From Euptelea pleiosperma (Eukaryota; Streptophyta; Magnoliopsida; Ranunculales; Eupteleaceae), in contig CM068553.1 of the NCBI GenBank assembly GCA_035048495.1, forward strand, positions 25,561,978 through 25,625,977: a stretch of 64,000 nucleotides of DNA, in the 5' to 3' direction. This document shows positions 1-12,400 of the stretch, in pieces; the stretch's first letter is position 1; every line of letters starts with the position of its first letter. The position numbers and the translations under genes are program-made. The notes under the pieces are model-generated. The model made no database searches. It worked only from the letters and a program-made list of their open reading frames with translations, and had not been told where the DNA came from.

Positions 1-858
1 TCCCAGATAATCTACAGGGAGGTGCGGCTAAGGTAGAGAGCCCAAGCAGTGCACGAATCTCAAGAAAATAAAAAACCCGAAATCTGAGCCGAGGATCCGA
101 TTTTTGGAACCGGAGATCCGATGATCCAAAAATTCTGCAATAAGTTTTTGTTGAACCTTACTGGCCCTATGAGGGGCGGTTTGGGTAGAGAGCCCAAAAA
201 TGACACGAATCTCGAGAAAAATCATAACCCAAAAAACCTCGATATACGTGTTCTCCGAAAAAACTGATAAAAAATCCTGAAGAACGGGGATAGAGTTGAT
301 CTCTGACGACTGATAGCAGGCAATACACCAGGAATGATAGATCTCTGGTTCCTTTGCTTCAGAAAAGATCCAAGAACTTCGCAGGAGGACCCTTTGCGAT
401 TTGCTCAAAACTTGCCCAGACTTCGAATGCCCACATATAAGATCTTCATGGAAACTCTAGGGGATAATGATTTTGGCCCTAGAGTAACCATGCTCTGATA
501 CCATGTAGTTGTTTGAGGTTGTCACCAATAAGCTAAAGATTGAGAGAGAGAGATAAAAGAGGTTAGGAAGAGAATGACAGATTAGGGTTTGAGAGAGAAT
601 GGGAAGATTGAAGTGAATATTCAATCTCCCATAAGTAATATTTATAAGTAAGGGAAACCCCTTCTACAAGTAAAGGAGAAATCGTGTGGGTCAAGTGGGG
701 GCCCACCACTTAACCTACTAACATGAAATAAAGAGATTGTGGGTTAAGTGGATGGGCCCATCACTTAACCCATAAGCAATAGAGAATAAACCCCACGCGG
801 GGTAGTGGAACACTGCCCACTAAGAACACCCCCACGTGGGTGTACATAGAATCCAACA
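1..858 (-). mobile_element. 5' end of an LTR retrotransposon (element A), body continues off the left edge
   Basis: Read on the minus strand, a 355-bp LTR (504-858) starts TGTTGGATTC and ends AACTACA. It is followed at once by TGGTATCAGAGC (492-503), the initiator tRNA-Met primer-binding site. A TATAAATA box lies near 639-647, inside the LTR. Positions 1-491 are untranslated leader with no recognisable gag yet, and short internal repeats are visible (the motif gtagagagccca recurs at about 33 and 186). The LTR start abuts the interrupted integrase region of copia element B, so this element is nested in it. The second LTR and the other copy of the target duplication are outside the window. The family is not recognised. 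Confidence 0.8.
504..858 (-). repeat. 5' LTR of element A
   Basis: Canonical TG...CA long terminal repeat, defined on one side by the primer-binding site at 492-503 and on the other by the abrupt change to copia integrase sequence at 859. Its U3 contains G-box-like palindromic patches (ccccacgcgggg near 791, cccacgtggg near 832). Confidence 0.75.
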
Positions 859-859
859 G

Positions 860-1704
860 GATGTAGCTGCGGGAATTTTGGTGACAAATCCCATGGTCAA
901 AGAGGTAGTGTTGAAAACCCCCAAACATATATTCTCCATCCTGGTCAGTACGAAGGACCTTAATGGAAGCACCATACTGGGTCTGGATCATCTTATGAAA
1001 ACTTTGAAAGATGGAATGAACCTCATCTTTGGTTTTCATGAGATAAACCCATATGCACCTACCATGATTGTCAACAAATGTAACAAAATAACGGAAGCCA
1101 AAGATAGAAGTAGTTGGGGAGGACCCCATACATCAGAATGCACAATGTCAAAACAAGTTGTACTTCTATTACCTCTGGAGGGATCGGTCGATCTACAATG
1201 CTTGGAGGCTCACAAGTCTCACAGTGTAATGGAGAAAGTGAAATAGAAACAAATAAAGAGGGAAATAAAAGTTTCAAATACTGAAAAGAAACATGCCCCA
1301 GACGGGCATGCCAGGTCAAAATATATATCCTCCTACTACTACTAGTAGCAGACTGCAGTGCAGTGGGCTCATGAAGGCATCCATCCAGTAGGTAAAGGCC
1401 ATTAGCTTCATTTCCAGTGCCAATCGTCCTCATCGTCTCTAGGTCCTGAAAGACACAAGAAGTAGGAGAGAAAGTGACACTACAGTTTAGGGATTTAGTT
1501 AAAGCACTAATAGATAGTAGGTTAGAAGTAAATCTAGAAACATGCAGAATAGAATAAAGAAGAAGTTTACGAGAGGGAAGGATATTCCCTTTCCCAGACA
1601 CAGGATAAGGTGCCATCAGCAGTCTTCACCTTATCACGGCTAGAACAAATGGAATAACTAAAAAATAAAGAGGACATGCTCATCATGTGCTCCGAAGCCC
1701 CAGA
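860..1704 (-). pseudogene. copia #1 protease / integrase N-terminal pseudogene
   Basis: The aspartic protease motif region (DSGASEHM in one minus-strand frame) is at about 1680-1704. The GAG-pre-integrase [18 protein letters not shown] and the integrase core start ([18 protein letters not shown], then [14 protein letters not shown]) follow. Frames are broken. The sequence stops at 859, exactly where the integrase motif should continue, because element A inserted there. Confidence 0.75.
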
Positions 1705-2950
1705 ATCAATGATCCAAGTGGGACTGGATGATGGAGGGACACGTGGTGGACAAGTCTAATGTTACTTGACTGAGCAAAGGAGGTAGACGATATGGCAGAA
1801 GGACCATCCAGTTGTGATAGCAACCATCGAAGGCCTGCAAGCTCAGTAGTAGAGATACCACCAGGAGAAGCCAAGGTAAAAGAGCTCGGCAATGACTGTC
1901 CCTAAGGAGGAACAGGAGTATCCATACTGGCTATATGAGCACCAGAAAACCCTGGCTAGTTAGGACGACCATGTAATTTCCAACATCGGACACGCACATG
2001 TCCCAGTTTGCCGCAATAGTTGCACTTGGGCCTCTCCCTAGTCAAGGGTTTCCCAGAAGAAGAACCCATAGGAGCATAGGATGGAGCGAAAGCAAGAGGC
2101 TGATAAGATGGACCTCTCTGAAACTGCTGGGGCTAGTAGGCAGGAGAACCAACTAGCACTGATCGCTCTGGGATGAGGTGCTCATCTTGAAGGAAGATCC
2201 GCCGACTCTCCTCACTCTGAAGATAGGCGTATACCTCACCGAGAGAGGGAAGATTCACTCTGCTACTCAAGATCTAGACACGAGCGAGCTCATACGACGG
2301 ATTGAGTCTAGAAAGGAAGTCAAATATCCGACCCTTCTCCACATGTCGCTAATAAAGAGCAATCTCCTCTGGCTGAAGGGGCTAATAAGAGTAATAATGA
2401 TCGAGCTCCTGCCACAAAGTGCGAAGGGAGGTATAGTACTGAGCCAGAGACTTCTCCCCTTGCCTGAAGTGGGAGATATTCTGCTTCAGCTAGAATGCCC
2501 TGCCAATGTTCTGTTGCTAGGAATAGGTCCTCCGTGTAATCTCCCAGACCTCTCGAGCTGTGCGCATGAATAAGAAACTCTGGCTGATATCCAGCTCCAT
2601 AGAGTTGAGGAGCCATGACATGACAATAAAGTCATATGTCTCCCACTGTCGATACAAGGGATCAGTCCTAGGAGGCTCAACTGTATCCCTTGTATTGTGG
2701 CTTAGCTTCCCACGGCCTCCAATAAATACCCGAGCAGCTTGAGCCCACAGTAGATAGTTCATGCCGTCTAATTTCACCGAAGTAATCTGTAAGCTCGGGT
2801 TCTCGTAGGCCAGATGATGCACCATGGGCCCTCCAACTCCACTTGGGGGGACTTCTGTGCTCGACACTGACTCTGTGGAAGTGTCCGAGGGTGGTGGCTG
2901 ATTTTTCATAGGCGGTGGCTGGTTTCTCCATAATGAACCAAGTCGATGGA
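1690..2950 (-). pseudogene. copia #1 gag pseudogene (UBN2-type gag with zinc knuckle)
   Basis: The minus-strand translation gives the copia gag hallmarks [10 protein letters not shown], a tryptophan-rich [16 protein letters not shown] stretch and the zinc knuckle [14 protein letters not shown] (C-x2-C-x4-H-x4-C) near 1975-2040. A stop interrupts just after the RRTYS stretch at 2517-2519, and several more follow, so only fragments are open. Gag would package element RNA in cytoplasmic particles; this copy cannot. Confidence 0.8.
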
Positions 2951-3596
2951 GTGCCGATAAAACGCACAATAAGCAAGAACTAAGGCCAAAGGACAAAAAA
3001 AACAAAGAAAATGCCCTAAAAAAGGCTATTTCTTGGTCAAATAGCAGCAAGAAGAGAGAAGAGCAGTCCAAAATACCCAAATAAACATTTTAGGAGTGAT
3101 ATAATCCCGAAATAGGGGGATATTGTAGGTCTGAAAGTGAACTGCAGACCAAAAAAGGTAAAAATAGGGCTGGCAGTACCTTTTTTTGGGAGAGAAATCG
3201 AGCTAAAAGCTTTGATTCTCAATGAAATGGCCCATGCATAGATTCGATGGATCCCTATGATAATAGGGGATCAAAAGTGACCAAGAAACCCCATCAAAAA
3301 GGTCTAAATCAAAGGGGTTTTGGACCGGTATTGAAAAAGGATTTTTCCAATTTTCAAGAGAAGAATGGTCTTAACACCATCAAGAACTACCCAAAAAATT
3401 CAGCAAAAACCATGAAAAATCGAGATCTATTGGAAGGAAGAGGTTTTGACAGGCCTCGAAAAACGTGACAGACATCAAAAAGCATGACAAACCTCGAAAT
3501 TCGTGTCTATACGGCCTATGACGTCAGCCGTATGGTGCAATGAGGCATTAACACTTCCCCGACGATCTTCTCCGGCGATACCTTGCTTTGATACCA

Positions 3597-3778
3597 AGTT
3601 GAATTAGATAATTAGGGTTAGGGTTAGGTTTAGGATAAATGAGAGAAGAGAGAAGGATGTCATTAGGTCACAATGACTCCATAAATCTTAAGTATATAAA
3701 AGACCACAAGTGAAAGACAAGTATACCCCTCACATCAAGGGGTATTTACATAATACCCAAAATATGTATCTGATAACA
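3597..3778 (-). repeat. copia #1 LTR (182 bp), flanked by internal sequence on both sides
   Basis: On the minus strand it starts TGTTATCAGATAC and ends ATTCAACT, like the LTRs at 12361, 16397 and 21558. On its downstream side it meets a primer-binding site and leader. On its upstream side it meets a polypurine tract and the end of pol. It therefore serves as the 5' LTR of one copy and the 3' LTR of another. Confidence 0.8.
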
Positions 3779-3855
3779 CTCCCCCTCAAGTTGGTGCATA
3801 GATATCTCACATGCCCAACTTCCATAAGCATCTATGAAGTTGCCAACCGGATGGT
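3779..3855 (-). mobile_element. 77-bp copia pol tail plus polypurine tract joined to LINE sequence
   Basis: The minus-strand translation WQLHRCLWKLGM is the C-terminal end of copia RNase H, followed by the purine tract TTGAGGGGGAG before the LTR. Upstream, the same reading frame runs without interruption into a LINE endonuclease start (3856-4016). This is a chimeric junction inside two coding regions, not an LTR-end insertion. Confidence 0.75.
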
Positions 3856-5600
3856 CCCCATAAATCCTCCAGCTCCATCTCACTAAGAAATTCTCGCTTG
3901 GTTTCCTGTAGAACCACTATGTCCACTCTCCACTTCTTAAAGAGGCTCCTACAGATCATCCTTCTGTCCTTGCTCCCCAACCCCGTCACATTCCCAGAAA
4001 GAATGTTTAGATTCATAAAGATAAATTTTTAATCCCCCTCCCCTTCCTTCTACTACCCCTACCCCCCAACTCCATTATCTAGCTTCCAAAATCAAATAAA
4101 TTGTTTATCTCCCTAGTCAGCTTTGTCTTTCTCCTAACATCGCTAATATTGGGCGAAGAAAAGTCATCTATCTGCTTCTACTCACCTCCAGAAAAACTGC
4201 CTTCCATTGTAATCTTCTCCTGTAACACCAGAGTTGTCTCCCCACCTGATTTCAGCCTCAAAAGATCCACTCTTATTCCTGTCTGGCTCACCTCAAATCT
4301 AGAGTTGCAAATGCAACTGTTTTGTCTCAATTGTTGAGAATAAATCAAAAAGTTCCTTCTCATGCCCTCTAAAAAAATACCCAAAAACCTTCCAAAGTCC
4401 GTTACCTTATTTAAAACCCACTCTAAAGGATTAGGAATACCAAAGAGTTCTTCATCACCTAATCCTCTTCCTTCTACCCTCTCATCAACTGAAGGACTCT
4501 GCAATGCCAACACTCCCTTATTTCCAGATCCTAGATACACTGCCACCTCCTCTTCTGTTGTGCTAAGGCATAAGCTCTGGGACTCCTCCACCTCTTCTGC
4601 CCAACCTACTTTCTTCCCTACTGTTACTGTCTTGGAGTACTGCAGCACTGACAGAGAGCTTATGGGGCTGATCTCTTAAGAAACTACTTTACTCCTTCCT
4701 CCAACTCTTCGAGGTAAACTCCTCTTAACGACTGTACCCAAGGATGCCCTAGTCCCAAAATTCAAGGCTAAACATCTTCAGATGTCTTTTGTAAATTCAA
4801 ACCATCCTCTACTACAAAACCCGTACCCCTTCCTACGCGGATACCCTATATTGTTGTTCATCCTCGTCCTTCTCTTCATCCCCTTCAAATTCTCCTACTT
4901 TATCTCCCTTAAGTAAGCCCTTCATCAAGGTAAAAGCCTTCTCCTTTCCTTTAACATGAGGATGTCCCTCCTCACGCCCCATCTATCCTCTAGAAGAGGA
5001 CTCTCCTCTAAAAAAATTGTGATGTTGTTTGAAACGGAATGATGATAGAGATGAATAGTTAGCAAATAGAAATCGTCTGTATGGGGCCCTTACCTTTACC
5101 AAAACTTGTACCCCCCCCCCCTCTCCGGACTTAGAGAAAATCGAACTGGGTCCACCCCTTGTATTAACCCGCCCCACAGATCTGTGGATCCCACTATATC
5201 CCTTACCGTCGAGAATGTGGTGACCCTGCATAGCATCCATACTCGATTTCCCATTGATTATGACCCATTGATTTGTTATGGTGTTGCACCAACACACCAC
5301 CACCTGTAGTACACATGCCACCCAGCTTCATTGAACCCTCCCTTTTGAGCCTCGGATCACCTCCAGCCACATGTCCATATCTCTCCTTAAAAACACCCTG
5401 ATCTCTTGTTAAAGCCCAGCCACCGACTTGCGTATGAAAACCCCTTCTCCACGCATCCTTCCCCCCTCCACTAAAAGTTCTAAAACCATAATATACAACC
5501 ATATAGTGTGGAAATGAATGACCACAGCGGTTTGTAATATGATAGTCAGCCACATAAAAACAGTAATAATAACAAATTGATAGCATTATAATCATCAAAT
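3856..5600 (-). mobile_element. LINE (L1 type) fragment: ORF1 tail and start of endonuclease
   Basis: On the minus strand, 4016 to about 3856 reads MNLNILSGNVTGLGSKDRR... then DIVVLQETKREF, the N-terminal strands of the APE-type endonuclease of plant L1 ORF2. Upstream (4178-4648) is a low-complexity acidic tail with WVLNKVTDFGRFLGI that looks like the end of ORF1. The upper limit is uncertain: coding resemblance fades around 5.3-5.6 kb. There are no catalytic domains beyond the first endonuclease block, so it is dead. Confidence 0.65.
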
Positions 5601-6955
5601 AATCTCAAATTAAGTTCATTACATCAAAGAATATCTTCAAATAGACAAGTATACAAAGTATTAACTATTAGCTACTATATTCATATATGTTTTCATTTTT
5701 TTTAATTTTAATTAGTAAATACTTAATATTTAAGCTAATTAGAAAGGAAAAATGCCTCACGTATGCATGGATCTGATGCCTTAGGGTTTCCTCGATGTTT
5801 TCTAATTTTTTTTAAAATTCTAATAAATTATTTTAAAACTATTATTATTATTATTTAAGAAAAAACCTTTCATAATCAAGGTATTCATGATTCCAAATTC
5901 GCTTATTTTAATGTACTAATATCATGTATAATTTTAAAACACCTATTTACTGTTAACTTATAGCATTTGCCTAATTTCTGAATTCTTAAATATTTTCTTT
6001 AAAAAATAATAAAAAAGTGGTTTTTTTTCAACCCAACCAAATTGTAGATTGGGCTATGTAACATATGATTAATTCATACACAACCATGGATGTTTAGGAT
6101 GAAAACCAACGAATTTGGGATTTTCCCCAAATTTAGAATTTACACCCTAAACAATCTTCAATCCGTGCACAAATTCAATGTAAATCCATCATAGATCTAT
6201 AGATTTGATGCACTTACATCTAAACTATCCATTTGTTGCAAGAAAGAACAACAAAAATTAGTCTATTCAAGAAATTCATCCTTACATTATGAATTTGAAA
6301 AAGCCCCAAAATGGGCCTTGATTCATTCTCACGATTGATTTATGAGGTTTTTCACCTCAAAATATTGAATGTAGCCCTTTTTTTGTCAAAGAATCAAAGG
6401 AGAGGTGTTGATTTGAGCAAAAATCAGATTTGTGGTGTTTTTTGGAGCTTTCTCATGTTCGGTCACAATGTTCTCATCAAAATAATACATTCTATAACTA
6501 AGGTTTGGTCGAAATGTTACTATTCATCGAAATAAATTGACAAACTGAAATATTTCCACAAAATAATACATCATTTCTATGCATGTAGCATTTTGTGTCA
6601 GTGGGTCTATTTCGTGAAATTTATTTCCTTGGTTGATCGTAAGAAATGATCTATAAAGCATAGGCTAAATGCATTTCTCAATATATAATCATGTACATGT
6701 ATGACACTGATGCCATAGCCTCGATGATACTGTAGTACAGTGATGTCATAATATTTGCAATGTAGTGTTGGTTAATGAGATTAGAGAGAGTAAATGTAAA
6801 ACTAGAACGATCGACACATATCTTGGATATCAAGGGTTTTTATCAACTTGGATCAAAACAGAATATGCAATTCAACTTTAGCAAGGATACAAAGGGAATG
6901 AGGTAGATTCACAAGGATTCGCAAGGTATTATTTATGATTGATAGGTACAAATTC
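5601..6955. other. AT-rich interval, nothing recognised
   Basis: No open frame longer than about 75 codons, no family resemblance and no clear repeat. It probably belongs to LON2 intron 8 if the gene continues leftward, but this cannot be shown. Confidence 0.4.
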
Positions 6956-6959
6956 CCCA

Positions 6960-7430
6960 AAGAAACCGACTTCCATTATCTAGATTCAAATATCCATAAA
7001 GTGAGAAGTAAACTGGGTGGCTAAATTGGAGAGATGCACTTCGAAAGTGCTAAGTAACTGACGCATACCAATCAAACTAAAGAGAAGTTATAAGATAGCA
7101 ATAAGACCGGCTATGCTTTATGGAGCAGAATGTTGGGAAATCAATAAACAGCATGTTCATAGCATGTATAATAAGGATGTTGAGATGGACAAGTGGAAAG
7201 GGTACAAAGGAAAAAAATCAGAGATGAACGCAGTGGAAGTAATCTAGGAGTAAGCCACAATAGGGGATACAAGCACAAAAAAGACCAATGATCGCACCAG
7301 TGAAAGGCAGCAGCACTTTGGTGCAGATTGAAGGCCGTAAAAGGGTGAGTACAAGGCCGAAAAGGATATAGATTGATGTAGTAAATAATGATTTAATGAC
7401 TTAAATTTAACAAGAGTACTCACTACCGAG
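6960..7430 (+). mobile_element. non-LTR retrotransposon RT C-terminal fragment (RTE-like)
   Basis: Plus-strand reading around 7090-7190 gives RPAMLYGAECWEINKQHVHS, followed by degraded MRMLRWxxGKGTKEK-like text and GVAPIGD-like text. This is the conserved segment downstream of the RT core in one class of plant non-LTR elements. Frames are heavily broken. It is distinct from the L1-type LINEs elsewhere in the window. Confidence 0.65.
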
Positions 7431-8035
7431 CTAAGAAAAATCCTTAGAAATCCCAAATCACACATGCAACTTGGACAATGCGTGTGCATAGAAATGGAAA
7501 ACAAATGCATCATTACACATAAGTCGAGACCTAGTCCAATTTTAACCAGCACAATAATGACTAATCTTGGATTTGAACAAGTCCTAACCAATGTTTTGAA
7601 GTCGAATCATATTGTAAATTTGTAAGGTGTAGATTTGAGTTCCGTAAATTTGTAAGGTTTAGATTTGAAAAGATTGTCTTTCAAAATTGACAAAAGTGTG
7701 AAATAATATTAAAGATATAAAAATATAAAATACTACAAATCTTCCATTATCAATCATACACACCAAATTTGTGTCCATCTCACCATCAAATACTAACATA
7801 TCGTCATAATGCTAGGTTTATTTTATTTACAAACAGAGCATCATTGTCTACACCTTATCCCAGACGTTTGGGGAAACAGCGCACATAATGAGAAAGAAAT
7901 ATATCATAGACTTCGACAACTTCCCAACTACACAAAAAAATTATCAACTTTATGAGTTAAACCAAGTTTCTAACAAAGTATAGAAACCATCTCGTTAACC
8001 CAAAGTCTGAAATTCTTAAACACCAAAACAAATTT
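7431..8035. other. interval without recognised genes
   Basis: AT-rich, no supported coding or element boundaries. Confidence 0.3.
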
Positions 8036-8117
8036 TCAAATCCAACAATTCCGTCCATATCATCATTTTATTTTTATCAAATCCAACAATTCCGTCCATA
8101 TCATCATTTTATTTTTA
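8036..8117. repeat. 41-bp tandem duplication
   Basis: Two adjacent, essentially identical 41-bp copies begin TCAAATCCAACAATTCCG at 8036 and 8077. A partial third copy (gtccatatcatcattt) follows near 8122. Confidence 0.9.
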
Positions 8118-8559
8118 TAAGTGTCCATATCATCATTTCAGTCATCCCAACCTCTTTCCTTTTTCCATTTTTTTTCTCACACAGAAACTCATTATTATTT
8201 ATGTATTGTTTATTATTAACTAAATCTTTTGAATTCTATATCACAGATAATTGAACATGCTTCTAAGCCAAACTGTTTCGAATGTTGAATGAGGTGATTT
8301 TTCACGCAAAAAACATCTTTAATGTATAAATCCCCACAATAACTATTTCATAAGTTCACTTTATAATTCAGATGTGCTTAGGTGCTGTGCTCCCAAATAA
8401 CATCAACTTCTGTCACAATTTTTGTTTAATTTTTTTTCTGGAAATAACAAATTAAACAAGAAAAGGGTCCAAAGTTTCACAAAATGGTGCCACTTGTTTC
8501 AACTTGAATTTTAGGATTTTATAGGATCTAAGTTTGAAATCTTATATCGTAAGTACAAG

Positions 8560-9158
8560 TACGATCATGCTCAATATGTCCTTTCTTTGTAGAAACAGTG
8601 GTGAGATGGTCGATCACTTGCTTATGCATTGCTCATTCACTAAGGGGGGTGTGCTATGGATTTTTTTCAAGATTTTGTAGTGCTTTGGGTCATACCGGAA
8701 AATGTGCTTGGTCTTCTTTGTGGGTGGTTTATGGGTGCTCTTAATCCTAGAAGTCAGCTGATCTGGAATGTGCTTCCTTTTACCTTGTGTTGGAAAATCT
8801 GGAAAGAAAGAAGCAATAAAATTTTCGAGGATTTGTATGGGTCTTTAAAATCGATTATCGACAAAAGTCCACAGTAGTCCTCTGTGTGTCTATTCTTATT
8901 TCTTAAGGAGGTTCACAGTATTATTTTTTTTTTGATAAATGTGTACATGTATATTAAGGAGGTTCATAGTATCAATATATCTCAATGATTTGTTTCTTAT
9001 GTGGGAAGAGATGATTCGTGCAGGGTTGAGTGTTCTTGGTAGGGGATATGTATCCTCTTGTTTCAGCCCTGTAGCTTCACCCTTAGAAGCTTCTATTGTT
9101 TCTGTTGTACAGTGAACTCCCCTTTTTTTAATTGGTATACAATTTTACTTAAAAAAAA
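8560..9158 (+). mobile_element. 5'-truncated L1-type LINE, 3' end
   Basis: Around 8590-8640 the plus strand reads a zinc-binding reverse-transcriptase tail (zf-RVT, PF13966 type) CRNSGEMVDHLLMHCSFTKG. A tryptophan-rich tail follows, with WKIWKERSNKIFE, and then a 3' untranslated part ends in ttttacttaaaaaaaaa at 9158. Frames are interrupted. The poly(A) end gives the orientation. Confidence 0.7.
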
Positions 9159-9468
9159 ATGATTTAAATGAAAATTGTAGAATTCTTCTCAAAAGGGCTC
9201 AAACCTAGATCCAAATCATTTTGGCTAAAATTTATTTTAATTAGTAGAATTCAAATAGTACATTGTGCGCTTTTAAGAACATTTTCCTAAACAACTTGCA
9301 TGATATGATTCAGTATCAGTCACGATTGAAAACCTCAATTCATGAAAACAATAACTAGAATGAAATTCATGTTACAGTATAATATACATTCACAGTGGTA
9401 GGTTCATGTGCATCCTTCCAGACATGTTAACACTGAAACCTTTTATTACTGCATTTATAACAACATAC

Positions 9469-12400
9469 CGTAACTCTCTCTGTGCATGCTTCCAGACATT
9501 GGGAGGCATTCCCGCACTTTGCATCTTTATTTCCAGGGCTGCCACATCATCCTCATCATCGTCATTGTCACCAAGTTCCTCTTTTATAGCCCTCATCTGG
9601 ACAATGTTATATAGAGGAAAAGTTGGCATAGAGAAGACTGAGTTCAGATACAGTAAAACCAGGGATAATGGAGAATATTTTGGTAATGTTTTCTCAGCAA
9701 TCGACAAAGTGTGAAAAACAAAATTCAAAATATCCAGCATGAGAAGCAACACGAACATAGAGACAATAGCATTATGAAGATGAAGTAGGTTTTTGAATAA
9801 GAAATATGATAAAATAGTCGCAATATATAGAGATAGCATGAGTAGTCAGCAAGAAGACTAGTGACTAACTTCAAATAATAATCTCCATGTGAAATATGCA
9901 CCAACCCAGTTCATTATTACAAATCAAAGAAACTTTTTGTTTCAGTAGATAAGCATGGATCAAACCAGAGGACCTTGAAATCCAAGAATTATCCTCCAAC
10001 TTCTACGGCACGAGATTCAATCCCCACAAAAAGAGCACTAAATACTAAACAGAAATGGACATTGTTTTATGAAGTGGTAAACTTTGCCATAACATTCCCT
10101 GTTTGTTCAGTCCTCTATTTCAATTATGATGCACCCAAAGAGAAAGGAAAGCTCTTAATAAGTATATGTGAGAAAACAAACCTGCTGACGCAGAAGAAAT
10201 TCTTTCTGTGATTTCGATAACTGCCCCTCAACCTTTTGTGTTATCTTCTCCGCTACACGGATTGACTGTTAAAAGGAAACCATTAAATGAATGACTTCTA
10301 TCTGTGATTGTTGCAAAAAGGCCAAAAGAGAAATAAAGATGACTGGAAATTAAGTGACAAGTGGACTCCATCACTGACCGTCTAGTTTAGTGCATCAGTT
10401 TACCTGCAAATGCCTGTCAACTAAATCAGTAGCTTTTGAAAGCCTTATTTTCAAATCGACTGAATCCAACATAGATAGCTGCTCCTCAAAGCTTATTTCA
10501 AAGCTGGCCACAAATATATCAGCCAGTCTGTGCACAGGAACTGTCTCCAAAAGAACTTTTGTCCTTCCAACGGTTTTCTGCTTCTGTGACCAGAAATGTG
10601 AAGTTAAAGTTACCGATTAGAAATTAGAATTAGAAGTAAATGATCCAGTGAATCATGCATAAAAGAATATCACTTTCACACATCATTTTTAAAGTCATCG
10701 AAAGATTATAACTTCACATATCTCTTTTAAAGTCATCAAAACAGGCTTGAAGAACACAGTTTCCTATTGTCTCCTGGATTTCTAAATGGTCGCTGGAAGT
10801 AGCTGGGAACAGTTTTTTGGAAACCGAACTGGACTGGTGTCGAATCCAAATGGTGAACCGGTCCAAAAACCAGTTGATAAAATTGACACCAGAGTTTTTT
10901 TTTCAAAAACTGCTCTCAATCATTAAAACAGTTCAAACAGGCCAGTTGAACAGGAAAATCGTTCGACCCAGTGTTAAATGATTTGATGTCATATGATATC
11001 AGCTTCAGCTGGCGTGACCAGATGTTTGAACTGGAGAACTGCACTTTCCCAGTTTGACTTTTAAAATGCTGCTGGGAACTTAAACCAACTAACAAGTGCA
11101 AGTGCAACCTTCTTTGAAAATCTATACCTCCGGAGTATGCGGATCCCCCTTGCTATGGTGAAACATAAGCGTATTCTTTTTGTTAAATGGCTTAAACCTC
11201 TGTTTGGAACTCTCTCAAACTTATTATGAACGGCACTTCAAGAGACAACCCTGGTTTCGGTGGTGGAGGTGGGCTTATTGGGGATAATGAAGGAAGCTTA
11301 TATGTGCTTTCTCTCACTTCTATCGCCATGTGATAAATATGGTGGCCAAGGTACGTGCTTTTGCTTAATCGGTCTTCAGATTTGCAAGGTCATAGATTCC
11401 GAAGTTTCTTGTGAGAAATGATTCAAAAATCTTGGTAGATGTCATAATCCGTAAATAGTTGTTTAACAACCTGGAACGACTTGGTATTGGTGGGAAGAAC
11501 TCGCTTTCCTCCTTGTTCATATTTTCCGTACTTAACTTTTCCTGACGGGTATTTTGTCTTTACAAATCACATACTCTTCTATACATATTCATAACATATG
11601 GGTTACCAAATGGATTTCATCGTTTATGCTGTTTAACAAGTATGTGAATGTGACGACATTTTAGCCTTTATAAGTAACTTTTTGAGTTTTGACTATGTTG
11701 CATGGATTCTTCTAAATGGGGAAAGTACTAATGGCGGAGTCCACACAATACGGATTCTTGTGCATTCCGAATTCTGTTTTATTTTTTTGCTTTATTTACT
11801 TTCAAGATACTTATTAACATTTGACATAGGCTATGAGTTGTACCTTTCACAATTGAAGTTTTCTATGCAACAAATATAACATAACATACATGTATTATCT
11901 TGTCTATAAGTATATTATAAAAATCATAAATTATGCACTATTATCCTCATTATTATATAAAAAAAACAATTACTTTGTTTCATATTTAAAGCATGCTGCT
12001 GATCCATGAATCCTATCTTTCAAGGTTCGCCAATCCACACCCGTGTCGGACTGACACATGTACCGTATCAATGCAACATAGCTTTTTGAGAATGTTCTCC
12101 AAGAAAGTCTTGAGAATGTCACAAAAGAAAACATATAAACATGTGCACGACAAAACTTCCCCGTCAAACTTGTTTAAATTGGTACACCATAGCCTCATTG
12201 CTAAGACAAAATGGTCATTGGTATGGCATTATTCTTCATCTTTATGTTTGAAAAAGCATAGCACTTGAATTGGTTCATGGAAGGAAAATATAATAACGTC
12301 ATTATTTTCTTTATCTTCTTAAAAGTATATATTGTATTAAAAAAGAGGGGGATAAACCCTAGTTGAATTGGTAAATTAGGGTTAGGGTTAGGTTTGAGAT

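Larger units (their letters stand above)
859..3778 (-). mobile_element. Ty1/copia element B (copia #1), 5' half only, dead
   Basis: Order on the minus strand: LTR (3597-3778), primer-binding site GGTATCAAAGC-type (3585-3596), leader, gag (about 2950 to 1690), protease and GAG-pre-integrase/integrase N-terminus (about 1704 to 860). It is then cut by the LTR of element A. Reverse transcriptase and RNase H would lie left of element A. Gag and pol carry many in-frame stops and shifts, so the copy is non-coding. Sequence matches copia #2 and #3 in this window closely enough to call one family. The right side is odd: the LTR is also joined to a pol tail (see 3779-3855). Confidence 0.85.

Noticed and set aside
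3807..4016. A 69-codon open frame that could be a small gene
   Set aside because: It is a chance in-frame fusion of a LINE endonuclease start and a copia RNase H end.
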